DNA from: GCA-020343675 sp964462945
GTDB lineage: Bacteria; Planctomycetota; Phycisphaerae; Sedimentisphaerales; Anaerobacaceae
Direction of reading: 5' to 3'
Length of the DNA: 42,955 bases
Assembly: GCA_964462945.1 (NCBI GenBank)
Contig: CAYWZW010000047.1
Location: 1 to 42,955, forward strand
A program made the position numbers and the translations under genes. The stretch's first letter is position 1. Each line of letters begins with the position of its first letter. Shown one piece after another: positions 1 to 6,316 of this stretch. The notes below the pieces were generated by a model. That model worked only from the letters and a program-made list of their open reading frames with translations. It made no database searches and was not told where the DNA came from.

Positions 1-37
1 TGACTCCCCATCCACTGTTACCCAAAGTGAGGCGTTT

Positions 38-763
38 TTGAACCAAGCCGAAAAAACAGTAATTGCAAGTCTCATTGTCGCTATGGTCTTGAGTCTCGGC
101 GTGGCGTTCGCAACCGGCAACGGCGCTCCCAGCGGTCCGCACTATAACCTGAACCTCATTGGCATGAGTAAGGAAAAGGGCGACATCGGCTGTGGGGAAG
201 GGCGCCGCATCTTCGTACAACTCGGCGAGCCCAAGAGCAAGAATCCCCTTCCGGCTACGACGAGAATCTACCTGACCGAGGCTCCGGACGACGTGACTTT
301 CGACGTGATAGATTGTGACGGCACTGACGGTTCAGCAGCCTTCATGCTACCTAACCCGGACCCGGGCCAGGAAAACTGCACGAAGTATTCGGTGTATATC
401 CGGGCGCTGGGCACTCCCAAGGGTTCGGCTGTCATGACAACATGTGCGACTGACCCGCTGACCGGCGAAGAGGTCTGCTCCGTGGAGACTGTGCAGCTTC
501 AGCACACCAAGGGAACATCGCCGAAGTTCGTGAACGTCAGCAAAGAGCTGCTCACGATGTGCGTGCAGATCTGCACTGCGGTTGATGCCGAGGGCAATTG
601 CACTGACGTGGAATGGGCGCGAGTTTATCTGTTTGATCCTGAGCTCGAGAATTATCTCTGGAAGTACGACAACAACGGCCTGAGGATAGCACAGATGCGC
701 TTCTATCTTGAGCCGACGTGCGACATGGATTTGACCTGCCCCCCAACGCCCCCAGCACTGTAA
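38..763 (+). CDS. Secreted Cys-containing hypothetical protein (5' end uncertain)
   Basis: I do not recognise this family. The first codon taken here is TTG; the reading frame stays open to the left edge of the window, so the true start could lie upstream and the gene may be partial. From the TTG, a polar N-region is followed by a hydrophobic stretch (about residues 8-25, TVIASLIVAMVLSLGVAFA) that looks like a signal peptide, so the roughly 215-residue mature part is probably exported. That part contains around a dozen Cys residues, some in closely spaced arrangements (CVQIC, and C-M-D-L-T-C near the end), suggesting disulfides or metal binding. There is no C-terminal membrane anchor or sorting motif; it ends in a Pro-rich tail. 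A strong terminator follows 22 nt after the stop, so it is the last gene of its transcript. Confidence 0.6.
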   Translation: MNQAEKTVIASLIVAMVLSLGVAFATGNGAPSGPHYNLNLIGMSKEKGDIGCGEGRRIFVQLGEPKSKNPLPATTRIYLTEAPDDVTFDVIDCDGTDGSAAFMLPNPDPGQENCTKYSVYIRALGTPKGSAVMTTCATDPLTGEEVCSVETVQLQHTKGTSPKFVNVSKELLTMCVQICTAVDAEGNCTDVEWARVYLFDPELENYLWKYDNNGLRIAQMRFYLEPTCDMDLTCPPTPPAL

Positions 764-784
764 TGAAGGTGAAGTAGAAGTCCT

Positions 785-826
785 AAAGGGCTGGTGTTTT
801 TCGTCGCCAGCCCTTTCCTTTTCTTT
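785..826 (+). terminator. Rho-independent terminator after the first gene
   Basis: A perfect 10-bp stem (AAAGGGCTGG at 785-794 with CCAGCCCTTT at 807-816) encloses a 12-nt loop and is followed by a pyrimidine/T-rich run (CCTTTTCTTT). It ends the transcript of the secreted protein at 38-763. Confidence 0.85.
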
Positions 827-915
827 GGAGCTGGCTGCGTTTTTCCCTTGCGAGAAGGCGGCGGTGAAGGTATCATTATGGATTAGTTCTATTTATCCAG
901 TTAGGAGTTATGTAC

Positions 916-1983
916 ATGAAACGCTATCGCCTGACTTGGTTATCTCTTGTTCTTGGTGTGACCACGGTGCTGCACACTGGCTGCCAGGAGCAAACCAAGC
1001 CACCAGATCAGACAGAAGCCGCAACGGCGGCAGCGGCGAAGCTCGCCAGCGAGAAAGCCCGGGTTGACCAGCCGGCACCGCAAATCACGTTTGAAAAGAC
1101 CGTTTACGATTTCGGCGAAGTGTCGTCCAGCAAAAAGTGCACGGGGCAGTTCAAGTTCACCAACACTGGCAACGCCCCGCTGCGAATCACAGAGGTCAAA
1201 AAGTGCTGCGGTGCCGTCGTCACGCTGGACAAGAAGGAGCTGGCGCCGGGTGAGAGCGGCGCGCTCAAGGTCGAGTACAATACGGGCCGGGGTGCCGGGG
1301 CGATGATGCGCCAGCTCCACGTCAGCAGCAACGACCAAACGAACCCGGATGTTACGCTGACCATTAAGGCGCGGATCGCGCCGAAGGTTGACTATGAGCC
1401 GAGGAGAATAAACCTGGTGCTCAACAAGGAGAACGCCGGCTGCCCCAACATTACGCTGACCAGCCTTGACGGCCAGCCGTTCTCGATAAAGACCTTTCAA
1501 GCGACCGGCGACAGCATCAGCGCCGACGTGGATCCCTCGGTGGAAGCGACGAAATTTGTGCTCCAGCCAAAGGTCGATTTAGAGAAGCTCCAGAAGCGTT
1601 CGGCTGGGTTTGTCGCCATCAATCTGACTCATCCGGAGCTTGACAGGGTCACTATTTATTTCAGCACGCAGCAGCGATTTCAAATGACGCCGGCGTCTAT
1701 CATCCTTTTCAATCCCGAGCCGCAGAAGCCAACGGTCAAGAAAATCTCTGTGGTGAGCAACTACGGCCAGAATTTCGAGGTAGAGTCCACATCATCGGAT
1801 AAGGGCCTTGCAAAGGTTCTAAGCCAGCAGGAGATTGCGAACGGCTATCAGTTCGAGGTGGAAATCATGCCGCCCCTGCCCGACGGGACGGGCAAATTTA
1901 CGGATGTGCTGAACATTCAGCTCAAAGGTGGAGAAAAACTGGCAATCAAGTGCTACGGGCGCTACATGGACCTGAAAGAGTGA
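916..1983 (+). CDS. DUF1573-domain lipoprotein
   Basis: Predicted exported lipoprotein of 355 residues. The N-terminus has a charged start (KRYR), a hydrophobic core and a lipobox-like LHTGC, then an Ala/Gln/Thr-rich linker. A DUF1573 (immunoglobulin-like, ASH/HYDIN-related) domain follows at about residues 55-130, with the family hallmarks TVYDFGEV, FKFTNTGNAPLRI and a Cys-Cys pair after the second strand (KKCCGAVV). The remaining ~220 residues appear to be further beta-sandwich domains. Such proteins are common surface proteins of Bacteroidota and Planctomycetota with no established reaction. I chose the second ATG (916) because AGGAG at 903-907 sits 8 nt before it but only 2 nt before the ATG at 910. 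It stands alone between two terminators. Confidence 0.85.
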   Translation: MKRYRLTWLSLVLGVTTVLHTGCQEQTKPPDQTEAATAAAAKLASEKARVDQPAPQITFEKTVYDFGEVSSSKKCTGQFKFTNTGNAPLRITEVKKCCGAVVTLDKKELAPGESGALKVEYNTGRGAGAMMRQLHVSSNDQTNPDVTLTIKARIAPKVDYEPRRINLVLNKENAGCPNITLTSLDGQPFSIKTFQATGDSISADVDPSVEATKFVLQPKVDLEKLQKRSAGFVAINLTHPELDRVTIYFSTQQRFQMTPASIILFNPEPQKPTVKKISVVSNYGQNFEVESTSSDKGLAKVLSQQEIANGYQFEVEIMPPLPDGTGKFTDVLNIQLKGGEKLAIKCYGRYMDLKE

Positions 1984-1999
1984 AGGGCCTGCAAGTTGC

Positions 2000-2026
2000 A
2001 AGCTGCCGATTTTTTTGCAGCTTTTA
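2000..2026 (+). terminator. Terminator-like hairpin after the DUF1573 gene
   Basis: AAGCTGC (2000-2006) pairs with GCAGCTT (2017-2023) around a T-rich 10-nt loop, followed by a short T run. The rest of the 1984-2326 gap holds this hairpin, the promoter at 2144-2172 and an untranslated leader; I see no gene in it. Confidence 0.6.
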
Positions 2027-2143
2027 TCGACGGGGGTATGGCACAAAAGTGGAGCACGGTAATGTGATGCGGCGAGACGTCGCCAAGTTCGAATTTCCTG
2101 TGGCAATTTTCCCCGAACAAAGTCGCAAAAGAAATCTGAAAGC

Positions 2144-2172
2144 TTGACTTTCCGAGCCAGGTCTGCTATCAT
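2144..2172 (+). promoter_or_regulatory. Sigma70-type promoter for the membrane protein at 2327
   Basis: TTGACT (2144-2149), a 17-bp spacer and TATCAT (2167-2172). The predicted transcript would start near 2179 and leave a ~150-nt leader before the ATG at 2327. This argues against the longer reading frame that begins at 2144, because that start lies on the -35 box. Confidence 0.75.
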
Positions 2173-2326
2173 CTCTGCCAATGAGGCTCGGTCCCAAGGC
2201 TGGGCCGGTACGGAGGCAAGGTCCCAGATGAAAATGGCCGCTGAAGAAAATATTGACCATCGTGGTGATGAAAGCCTCGTTCGCAGTGATATCGACGTCA
2301 TGCCGGTAACGAAAAGGAGCTACATC

Positions 2327-2962
2327 ATGAGCCACTATCCACAGATTATCTATCAGAAACACACGTTCTTCTCAGCCCTTGCCATGGGGTTGAGCGCCCT
2401 TGGAGTTGCGTTTATCTTTAGCTGCACGGCGGTCGTCATCTATGGGATGTATCTTGCCGGTGAGAAACCGGGCAGGTTTGTTTCCCTGGCCGAGGATGCC
2501 ATCCGCTTTCTGCCCGCCCTGCAAAAGTCGCTGCCGCCGGTTCTGGCCGACACCCTTAATGACTATCGCCGGCCGGACTATGGCAGGCACCTTGAGATCG
2601 CTGCCGAGACAAAACCACTGCCGGAGAGCAACGGCAGGCTGCGCTCAACAGTCAAGGTTGTCAACCATGGCCAGGAGACGGTCTCGCTTCTTTCGCTGCG
2701 GATCGTTGTTCTTGATTCGCAGGGCCAGATTCTGGCCGAATCAAACGAATGGGCCGCGACGCCAGTAACCGCCGAACCCCACTGGCAGGGTCCTCTGATG
2801 CCCGGCTTCCAGCGCCATCTTGCCTTCTCGTGCAGCGGAACATTTCCTGTTTCTTCCCTGAGAGGCTTGAAGACAGAGGTCGAAATCACAGACATTCGAA
2901 TCTGGAGCGGCCAGAAGGAAACATGGCTGGCCGACAGCCAGCCGCCGCCACACGTGAAATGA
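2327..2962 (+). CDS. Membrane-anchored hypothetical protein with C-terminal beta domain
   Basis: Not recognised as a named family. The 211-residue protein has one clear transmembrane segment (about residues 14-42) followed by ~165 residues that would face outward. The C-terminal half has the strand pattern of an FxLYD/DUF3426-like domain: a leading 'STVKVVNHGQETVSLLSL' type phrase, then 'IVVLDSQGQILAES', then a late strand. That is a fold similarity read by eye, not a family assignment. The start at 2327 is set by AAGGAG ending 7 nt upstream; the frame is open further upstream to 2144, but that part overlaps the promoter and lacks a ribosome site. It is monocistronic, with the next promoter 37 nt after its stop. 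Confidence 0.65.
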   Translation: MSHYPQIIYQKHTFFSALAMGLSALGVAFIFSCTAVVIYGMYLAGEKPGRFVSLAEDAIRFLPALQKSLPPVLADTLNDYRRPDYGRHLEIAAETKPLPESNGRLRSTVKVVNHGQETVSLLSLRIVVLDSQGQILAESNEWAATPVTAEPHWQGPLMPGFQRHLAFSCSGTFPVSSLRGLKTEVEITDIRIWSGQKETWLADSQPPPHVK

Positions 2963-2999
2963 CCTGATTCTTATCAAACACCTTCAAGTCAGAAATTCC

Positions 3000-3028
3000 T
3001 TGACTTTGAATGGCCGAGGATGTATAAT
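3000..3028 (+). promoter_or_regulatory. Near-consensus sigma70 promoter
   Basis: TTGACT (3000-3005), 17-bp spacer, TATAAT (3023-3028): one of the best promoter matches in the window. The expected start is near 3035, immediately ahead of the ribosome site and ATG of the 27-codon frame at 3054. Confidence 0.85.
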
Positions 3029-3053
3029 AGATATGTAAATGGGGGTAAAAACA

Positions 3054-3137
3054 ATGAGCGGGCTAAACTACTTCTATCTGAATCTTATCGCTTTATCTGT
3101 GCTGATATTGATGTGCCTCGTTTGCAGGCTGTCCTAA
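3054..3137 (+). CDS. 27-residue hydrophobic microprotein
   Basis: A short frame, ATG to TAA, encoding MSGLNYFYLNLIALSVLI followed by LMCLVCRLS. It is almost entirely hydrophobic from residue 6 to 24 and would form one membrane helix with a C-terminal Arg. It begins about 20 nt after the predicted start of the near-consensus promoter at 3000-3028 and has a purine-rich ribosome site (GGGGG at 3041-3045, 8 nt before the ATG). No family is recognised. It could be a small regulatory membrane protein, a type I toxin-like peptide or a leader peptide of the nitroreductase transcript. I looked for an antisense promoter typical of type I toxin systems and did not find a convincing one. The rest of the 2963-3369 gap contains this frame and two promoters only. 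Confidence 0.45.
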   Translation: MSGLNYFYLNLIALSVLILMCLVCRLS

Positions 3138-3262
3138 ACCGGCGCGGGCCTGCGCTGAGAGACAAAAAAGGGCTGCCTATCAGCGGTCATCGAAAGCTGT
3201 TTTCCGCACACCTGCACTGTTCCTGTGTCGCATCCTGGCTGCGAAAGCACCTTTCCTTAATC

Positions 3263-3291
3263 TTGCATCGGAGCCATTTCGAGGCTATATT
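3263..3291 (+). promoter_or_regulatory. Promoter for the nitroreductase
   Basis: TTGCAT (3263-3268), 17-bp spacer, TATATT (3286-3291). The start near 3298 would give a ~70-nt leader to the ATG at 3370. The nitroreductase may thus be expressed independently of the microprotein. Confidence 0.65.
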
Positions 3292-3369
3292 CTTGGCAGG
3301 CGATTACTTGTGCGGCGTGTTTGTTGTCCTCCCGAGTCGTACACCGAAAAAGAAACTTGAGGTGTTCTT

Positions 3370-3882
3370 ATGACGGTACTTGAAGCGATTCGTAAACGGT
3401 ACTCCTGCCGGGCGTACCAGGAAAGAAGCATCGAGCAGGAGAAGCTCGACATCATTTTTGAGGCGGCCCGCCTGGCGCCCTCGGCGAAGAATACGCAGGA
3501 TTGGCGCTTTGTAGTGGCAACCAGCAAAGAAACCAAGCGGCGGGTTGCCGAGACCACGAACAGGCCGGAGGTATTCCAGAAGGCCGCGGCGATCATCGCC
3601 GCGTGCAGCAACAGCGATTATGTCATGCGGTGCGGCCAAGCCATCGGGCCCATCGATGTGGCCATCGCGCTTGAACATATCTGTTTGCAGGCCACAGAGT
3701 TAGGATTGGGCACGTGCTGGATCGGGTCGTTTGACCCGGAAAAAGTCAGGCGAATCTTGGGCATTCCGGACGATACAGTAGTCGTAGAGTTGATGGCTGT
3801 CGGCTACCCGGCGGACAGCAGGCCGGAGCCAAAGCGTGAGCCGATGGAAAGGATCGTCTGCTACGAGAAGTGGAAATTCTAA
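3370..3882 (+). CDS. Nitroreductase family FMN protein
   Basis: A short (170-residue) member of the nitroreductase superfamily (PF00881), flavoenzymes that use NAD(P)H and FMN to reduce nitro groups, quinones or flavins. Seen in the sequence: the N-terminal FMN-phosphate region IRKRYSCRAY (residues 6-15), the APSAKNTQDWRFVV segment (about 37-50), an internal gap typical of short members, the GLGTCWIGSFDPEKVR region (about 112-127) and the ending VVVELMAVGYPADSRP. The ATG is preceded by GAGG 8 nt upstream. The true substrate cannot be read from sequence. It stands alone; the tRNA-Ala promoter begins 30 nt downstream. Confidence 0.9.
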   Translation: MTVLEAIRKRYSCRAYQERSIEQEKLDIIFEAARLAPSAKNTQDWRFVVATSKETKRRVAETTNRPEVFQKAAAIIAACSNSDYVMRCGQAIGPIDVAIALEHICLQATELGLGTCWIGSFDPEKVRRILGIPDDTVVVELMAVGYPADSRPEPKREPMERIVCYEKWKF

Positions 3883-3911
3883 CGTTTTCGCGTTAGCCGA
3901 CTTGAAAACAC

Positions 3912-3940
3912 TTTACAGCCTGAATTTGCGGCTATAGAAT
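3912..3940 (+). promoter_or_regulatory. Promoter of tRNA-Ala
   Basis: TTTACA (3912-3917), 17-bp spacer, TAGAAT (3935-3940), placing the start about 20 nt before the tRNA. Both hexamers match 5 of 6 consensus bases. Confidence 0.75.
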
Positions 3941-3966
3941 TGCGTTAGAGAATCACATGTGCTGTC

Positions 3967-4037
3967 GGGGACGTGGTGTAACGGGAGCACGCCGCGGTCG
4001 CATCGCGGAAATGAGGGTTCGATTCCCTTCGTCTCCA
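3967..4037 (+). tRNA. tRNA-Ala (anticodon CGC)
   Basis: A full cloverleaf can be folded. Acceptor GGGGACG (3967-3973) pairs with CGTCTCC (4030-4036) and includes the G3·U70 wobble that marks alanine tRNAs; A73 follows. The D stem is GTGT/GCAC. The anticodon stem is CCGCG/CGCGG with loop GTCGCAT, giving anticodon CGC at 3999-4001. The T stem is GAGGG/CCCTT around TTCGATT. The 3' CCA is not encoded. It reads the rarer Ala codon GCG. The gene ends 3 bp before the stop codon of cimA on the other strand. Confidence 0.93.
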
Positions 4038-4040
4038 TTG

Positions 4041-5609
4041 TCAACACGATGTAGAATCCTTCTGAAGCTTATATTCGACGCTGTCCACGAGGGCCTGCCA
4101 GGAAGCTTCAATGATGTTCTCAGAGACGCCGACGGTGCCCCACATCGAGTTCTTGTCCATAGATTCAATAATGACCCGGACCCGGGCTGCCGTGCCGGCC
4201 CTTGCGTTGACCACGCGAACTTTATAATCGATCAGATGCACGTCTCTGATAGACGGATAAAAACTCTCCAGCGATTTTCGCAAAGCGCCGTCCAGCGCAT
4301 TGACCGGCCCGTCGCCCTCCCCGACGACATGCTCGGTTTTATCGCCGACCTTCAGTTTGACAGTCGCCTCGGTAACAAAATCGCCCGCCGCGCGTTTCTC
4401 CACGTTCACGTGATATTTGACAAGTTCAAAAAACGGCTTGTACGTGCCCATGATCTTCTTTACGAGCAGCTCGAAGCTGGCATCCGCGGCCTCGAATTGA
4501 TAGCCCTCGTTCTCAAGCTCCTGGACGCGGGTCAGGATTTTCCGGGCCAGTTTCTTGTCTTCGGCAATCTTCGCCTTTTCCAGCTCGGCCAGGACGGTGG
4601 ACTTGCCGCTCAGCTCGGAGATAAGAAACCGCCGCTCATTGCCGACAAGCTCGGGCGGGATATGCTCATAGCTGCGTTTGCTCTTTCGCAGGCCGTCCAC
4701 GTGCAAGCCCCCTTTGTGGGCAAACGCGCTTTCGCCGACGTAGGGCATGTTCATCACCGGCGTCAGATTGCCTATCTCAAAGATATAACGAGAGACTTCC
4801 GTGATGGTCTTGAGCTTTTCGGGGCTGAGGACTTCAAAGCCCATCTTGAGTGCAAGATTGGGTATGACCGTGCACAGATTGGCATTGCCGCACCGCTCGC
4901 CCAGGCCGTTGATCGTCCCCTGGACGTGTCTGGCTCCGGCTCGAACCGCCGCCAGGCTATTCGCGGTCGCACAGTCCGTGTCATTGTGGGTGTGGATTCC
5001 CACAAGCATCCGGCTGAATTGCCCACAGACGGCTTTGGTAATCTCGTACACTTGCTCAGGCATACAGCCGCCGTTCGTGTCACACAAAACGAGGGCGTCC
5101 ACCCCGGCCTCGGCAACAGCCGCAAGGACTCTCATCGCGTATTCAGGATTCTTCTTGTAGCCATCGTAGAAATGCTCAGCGTCGAAAATCGTCTCCAGGC
5201 CATGCTTCTTGATATAGCGCACCGACTCGGCGCACATGGCCAGGTTCTCATCAAGCGAGCAGCCCAGCACCTGCGTCACATGGAGATCCCAGCTCTTGCC
5301 GACCAGCGTCGCGGCACGCGTTTTACAGGCAAGGACGGCGTTCAAGCCGGCGTCATCTGAGACGGTCGAATCGGCTCTGCGGGTGCTGCCGAACGCCACG
5401 ACTCTCGAATTCTCCAGGCCCAGTTTTGCGACCTCCTCGAAGAACCTCATCTCCTTGGGGTTGGAGGCGGCGTATCCGCCCTCAATGTAGTCAAGGCCGA
5501 GCACGTCGAGGCGCTTGGCGACCGCGAGCTTATCTTCAAGCGAGAAACTCACACCTTCGGCCTGCATGCCGTCACGAAGAGTCGTATCGTAAATCTTTAT
5601 TTTTTCCAT
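4041..5609 (-). CDS. cimA: (R)-citramalate synthase
   Basis: Condenses pyruvate with acetyl-CoA to (R)-citramalate, the entry step of the threonine-independent isoleucine route; the family is 2-isopropylmalate synthase-like (TIGR00977 type). The 522-residue protein starts with KIYDTTLRDGMQAEGVSFS (TIM-barrel HMGL-like domain, catalytic Arg-Asp). It carries the metal motif HTHND (about residue 210) and NGLGERCGNANL, then the C-terminal LeuA-type regulatory dimerisation domain (about 370-520), which usually binds isoleucine. The longer reading frame (to 5822) is not used: homology begins at this ATG and the promoter at 5620-5648 lies just upstream. There is no Shine-Dalgarno and the leader would be only ~4 nt, so the mRNA is probably leaderless. 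Confidence 0.92.
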   Translation of the reverse strand: MEKIKIYDTTLRDGMQAEGVSFSLEDKLAVAKRLDVLGLDYIEGGYAASNPKEMRFFEEVAKLGLENSRVVAFGSTRRADSTVSDDAGLNAVLACKTRAATLVGKSWDLHVTQVLGCSLDENLAMCAESVRYIKKHGLETIFDAEHFYDGYKKNPEYAMRVLAAVAEAGVDALVLCDTNGGCMPEQVYEITKAVCGQFSRMLVGIHTHNDTDCATANSLAAVRAGARHVQGTINGLGERCGNANLCTVIPNLALKMGFEVLSPEKLKTITEVSRYIFEIGNLTPVMNMPYVGESAFAHKGGLHVDGLRKSKRSYEHIPPELVGNERRFLISELSGKSTVLAELEKAKIAEDKKLARKILTRVQELENEGYQFEAADASFELLVKKIMGTYKPFFELVKYHVNVEKRAAGDFVTEATVKLKVGDKTEHVVGEGDGPVNALDGALRKSLESFYPSIRDVHLIDYKVRVVNARAGTAARVRVIIESMDKNSMWGTVGVSENIIEASWQALVDSVEYKLQKDSTSC

Positions 5610-5619
5610 AGCTGCTGTT

Positions 5620-5648
5620 ATTGTATTCGGGCATCGCGGATGTGTAAA
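5620..5648 (-). promoter_or_regulatory. cimA promoter giving a near-leaderless mRNA
   Basis: On the minus strand TTTACA (5643-5648), 17-bp spacer and TACAAT (5620-5625). The predicted start, about 7 nt after the -10 box, is near 5613, only ~4 nt before the ATG at 5609. Confidence 0.75.
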
Positions 5649-5807
5649 GCTGAAAAAACCCGGCGATAAGAGGGCAGACCCAAACCATGACACAAGAAAA
5701 AGACGCTCATTTCCTGGAAAAGACGTTGCGATGCGGCCCATCACCATATAAGATAAGGGTTTGTTCAAGTGTTGATGGGAAGTACGGTATATTGGACGTA
5801 AGTTAAC

Positions 5808-6287
5808 ATGATTCTGACACAAATATTGCAGCCAAGCTGTGTCAAGGTTCCGGTGGAAAGCCGAGACAAGGAAGCCGTTGTAGCCGAGCTTATTGACTTG
5901 CTGGACGCCAACGGGCTGTTGTCAAACCGGAACGCCGCTCTGCAAGCAGTCTTGACACGCGAACGGATACAAAGCACGGGAACGGGGGCTGGAATAGCTA
6001 TCCCTCACGGCAAGTGCAATGCCGTTAAGGAGCTTGTGATGGCCGTTGGAATAGCCCGTGAGCCGATAGAGTTTCAGAGCATTGATGGGAAACCTGCAAC
6101 GATCCTTATCTTGCTGGTTTCGCCGACCGACCAAACCGGACCTCATATTCGGGCCCTGGCCAGGATAAGCAGGCTGATGCTGAACGAGGATTTCAAGCAG
6201 AAACTTGAGAAGGCCGCGTCCGCGGAGGAAGCTTATAAGCTTCTGAGTGATCAGGAGCGTGGATGGGCGTCGGACAACAATTCGTAG
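5808..6287 (+). CDS. PTS EIIA (fructose/nitrogen type, PtsN-like) protein
   Basis: A stand-alone 159-residue PTS_EIIA_2 (PF00359) protein. The phospho-acceptor His is residue 67 in GIAIPHGKC, inside the conserved TGTGAGIAIPHGK stretch, and the C-terminal helix LARISRLMLNEDFKQKL is typical. EIIA-Ntr proteins accept phosphate from HPr/NPr and act as regulators (for example of potassium transport in Proteobacteria) rather than as sugar carriers. No EIIB/EIIC, HPr or EI is in this window, which fits a regulatory role, but that is inference. It starts at ATG 5808 with a weak ribosome site; TATATT (5788-5793) may be its -10 box, with no good -35. It converges on the glucan phosphorylase, the stops being 29 bp apart. 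A second EIIA domain of the same type is fused to the P-type ATPase at 11699-14923. Confidence 0.9.
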   Translation: MILTQILQPSCVKVPVESRDKEAVVAELIDLLDANGLLSNRNAALQAVLTRERIQSTGTGAGIAIPHGKCNAVKELVMAVGIAREPIEFQSIDGKPATILILLVSPTDQTGPHIRALARISRLMLNEDFKQKLEKAASAEEAYKLLSDQERGWASDNNS

Positions 6288-6316
6288 TCCTTCGGCTACT
6301 GACCGGTGGCAATCTA

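Noticed and set aside
2144..2326. N-terminal extension of the membrane protein gene
   Set aside because: The upstream start coincides with a -35 box, while AAGGAG before ATG 2327 marks the true start.
3020..3373. 117-codon frame starting within the promoter at 3000-3028
   Set aside because: Its ATG lies on the -10 box, it has no ribosome site and its translation is not protein-like; the 27-codon frame in another phase fits the promoter much better.
3957..5360. 467-codon plus-strand frame overlapping tRNA-Ala and cimA
   Set aside because: It is antisense to a clearly conserved cimA, starts before and runs through the tRNA, and resembles no protein; it is a shadow of high-GC codon structure.
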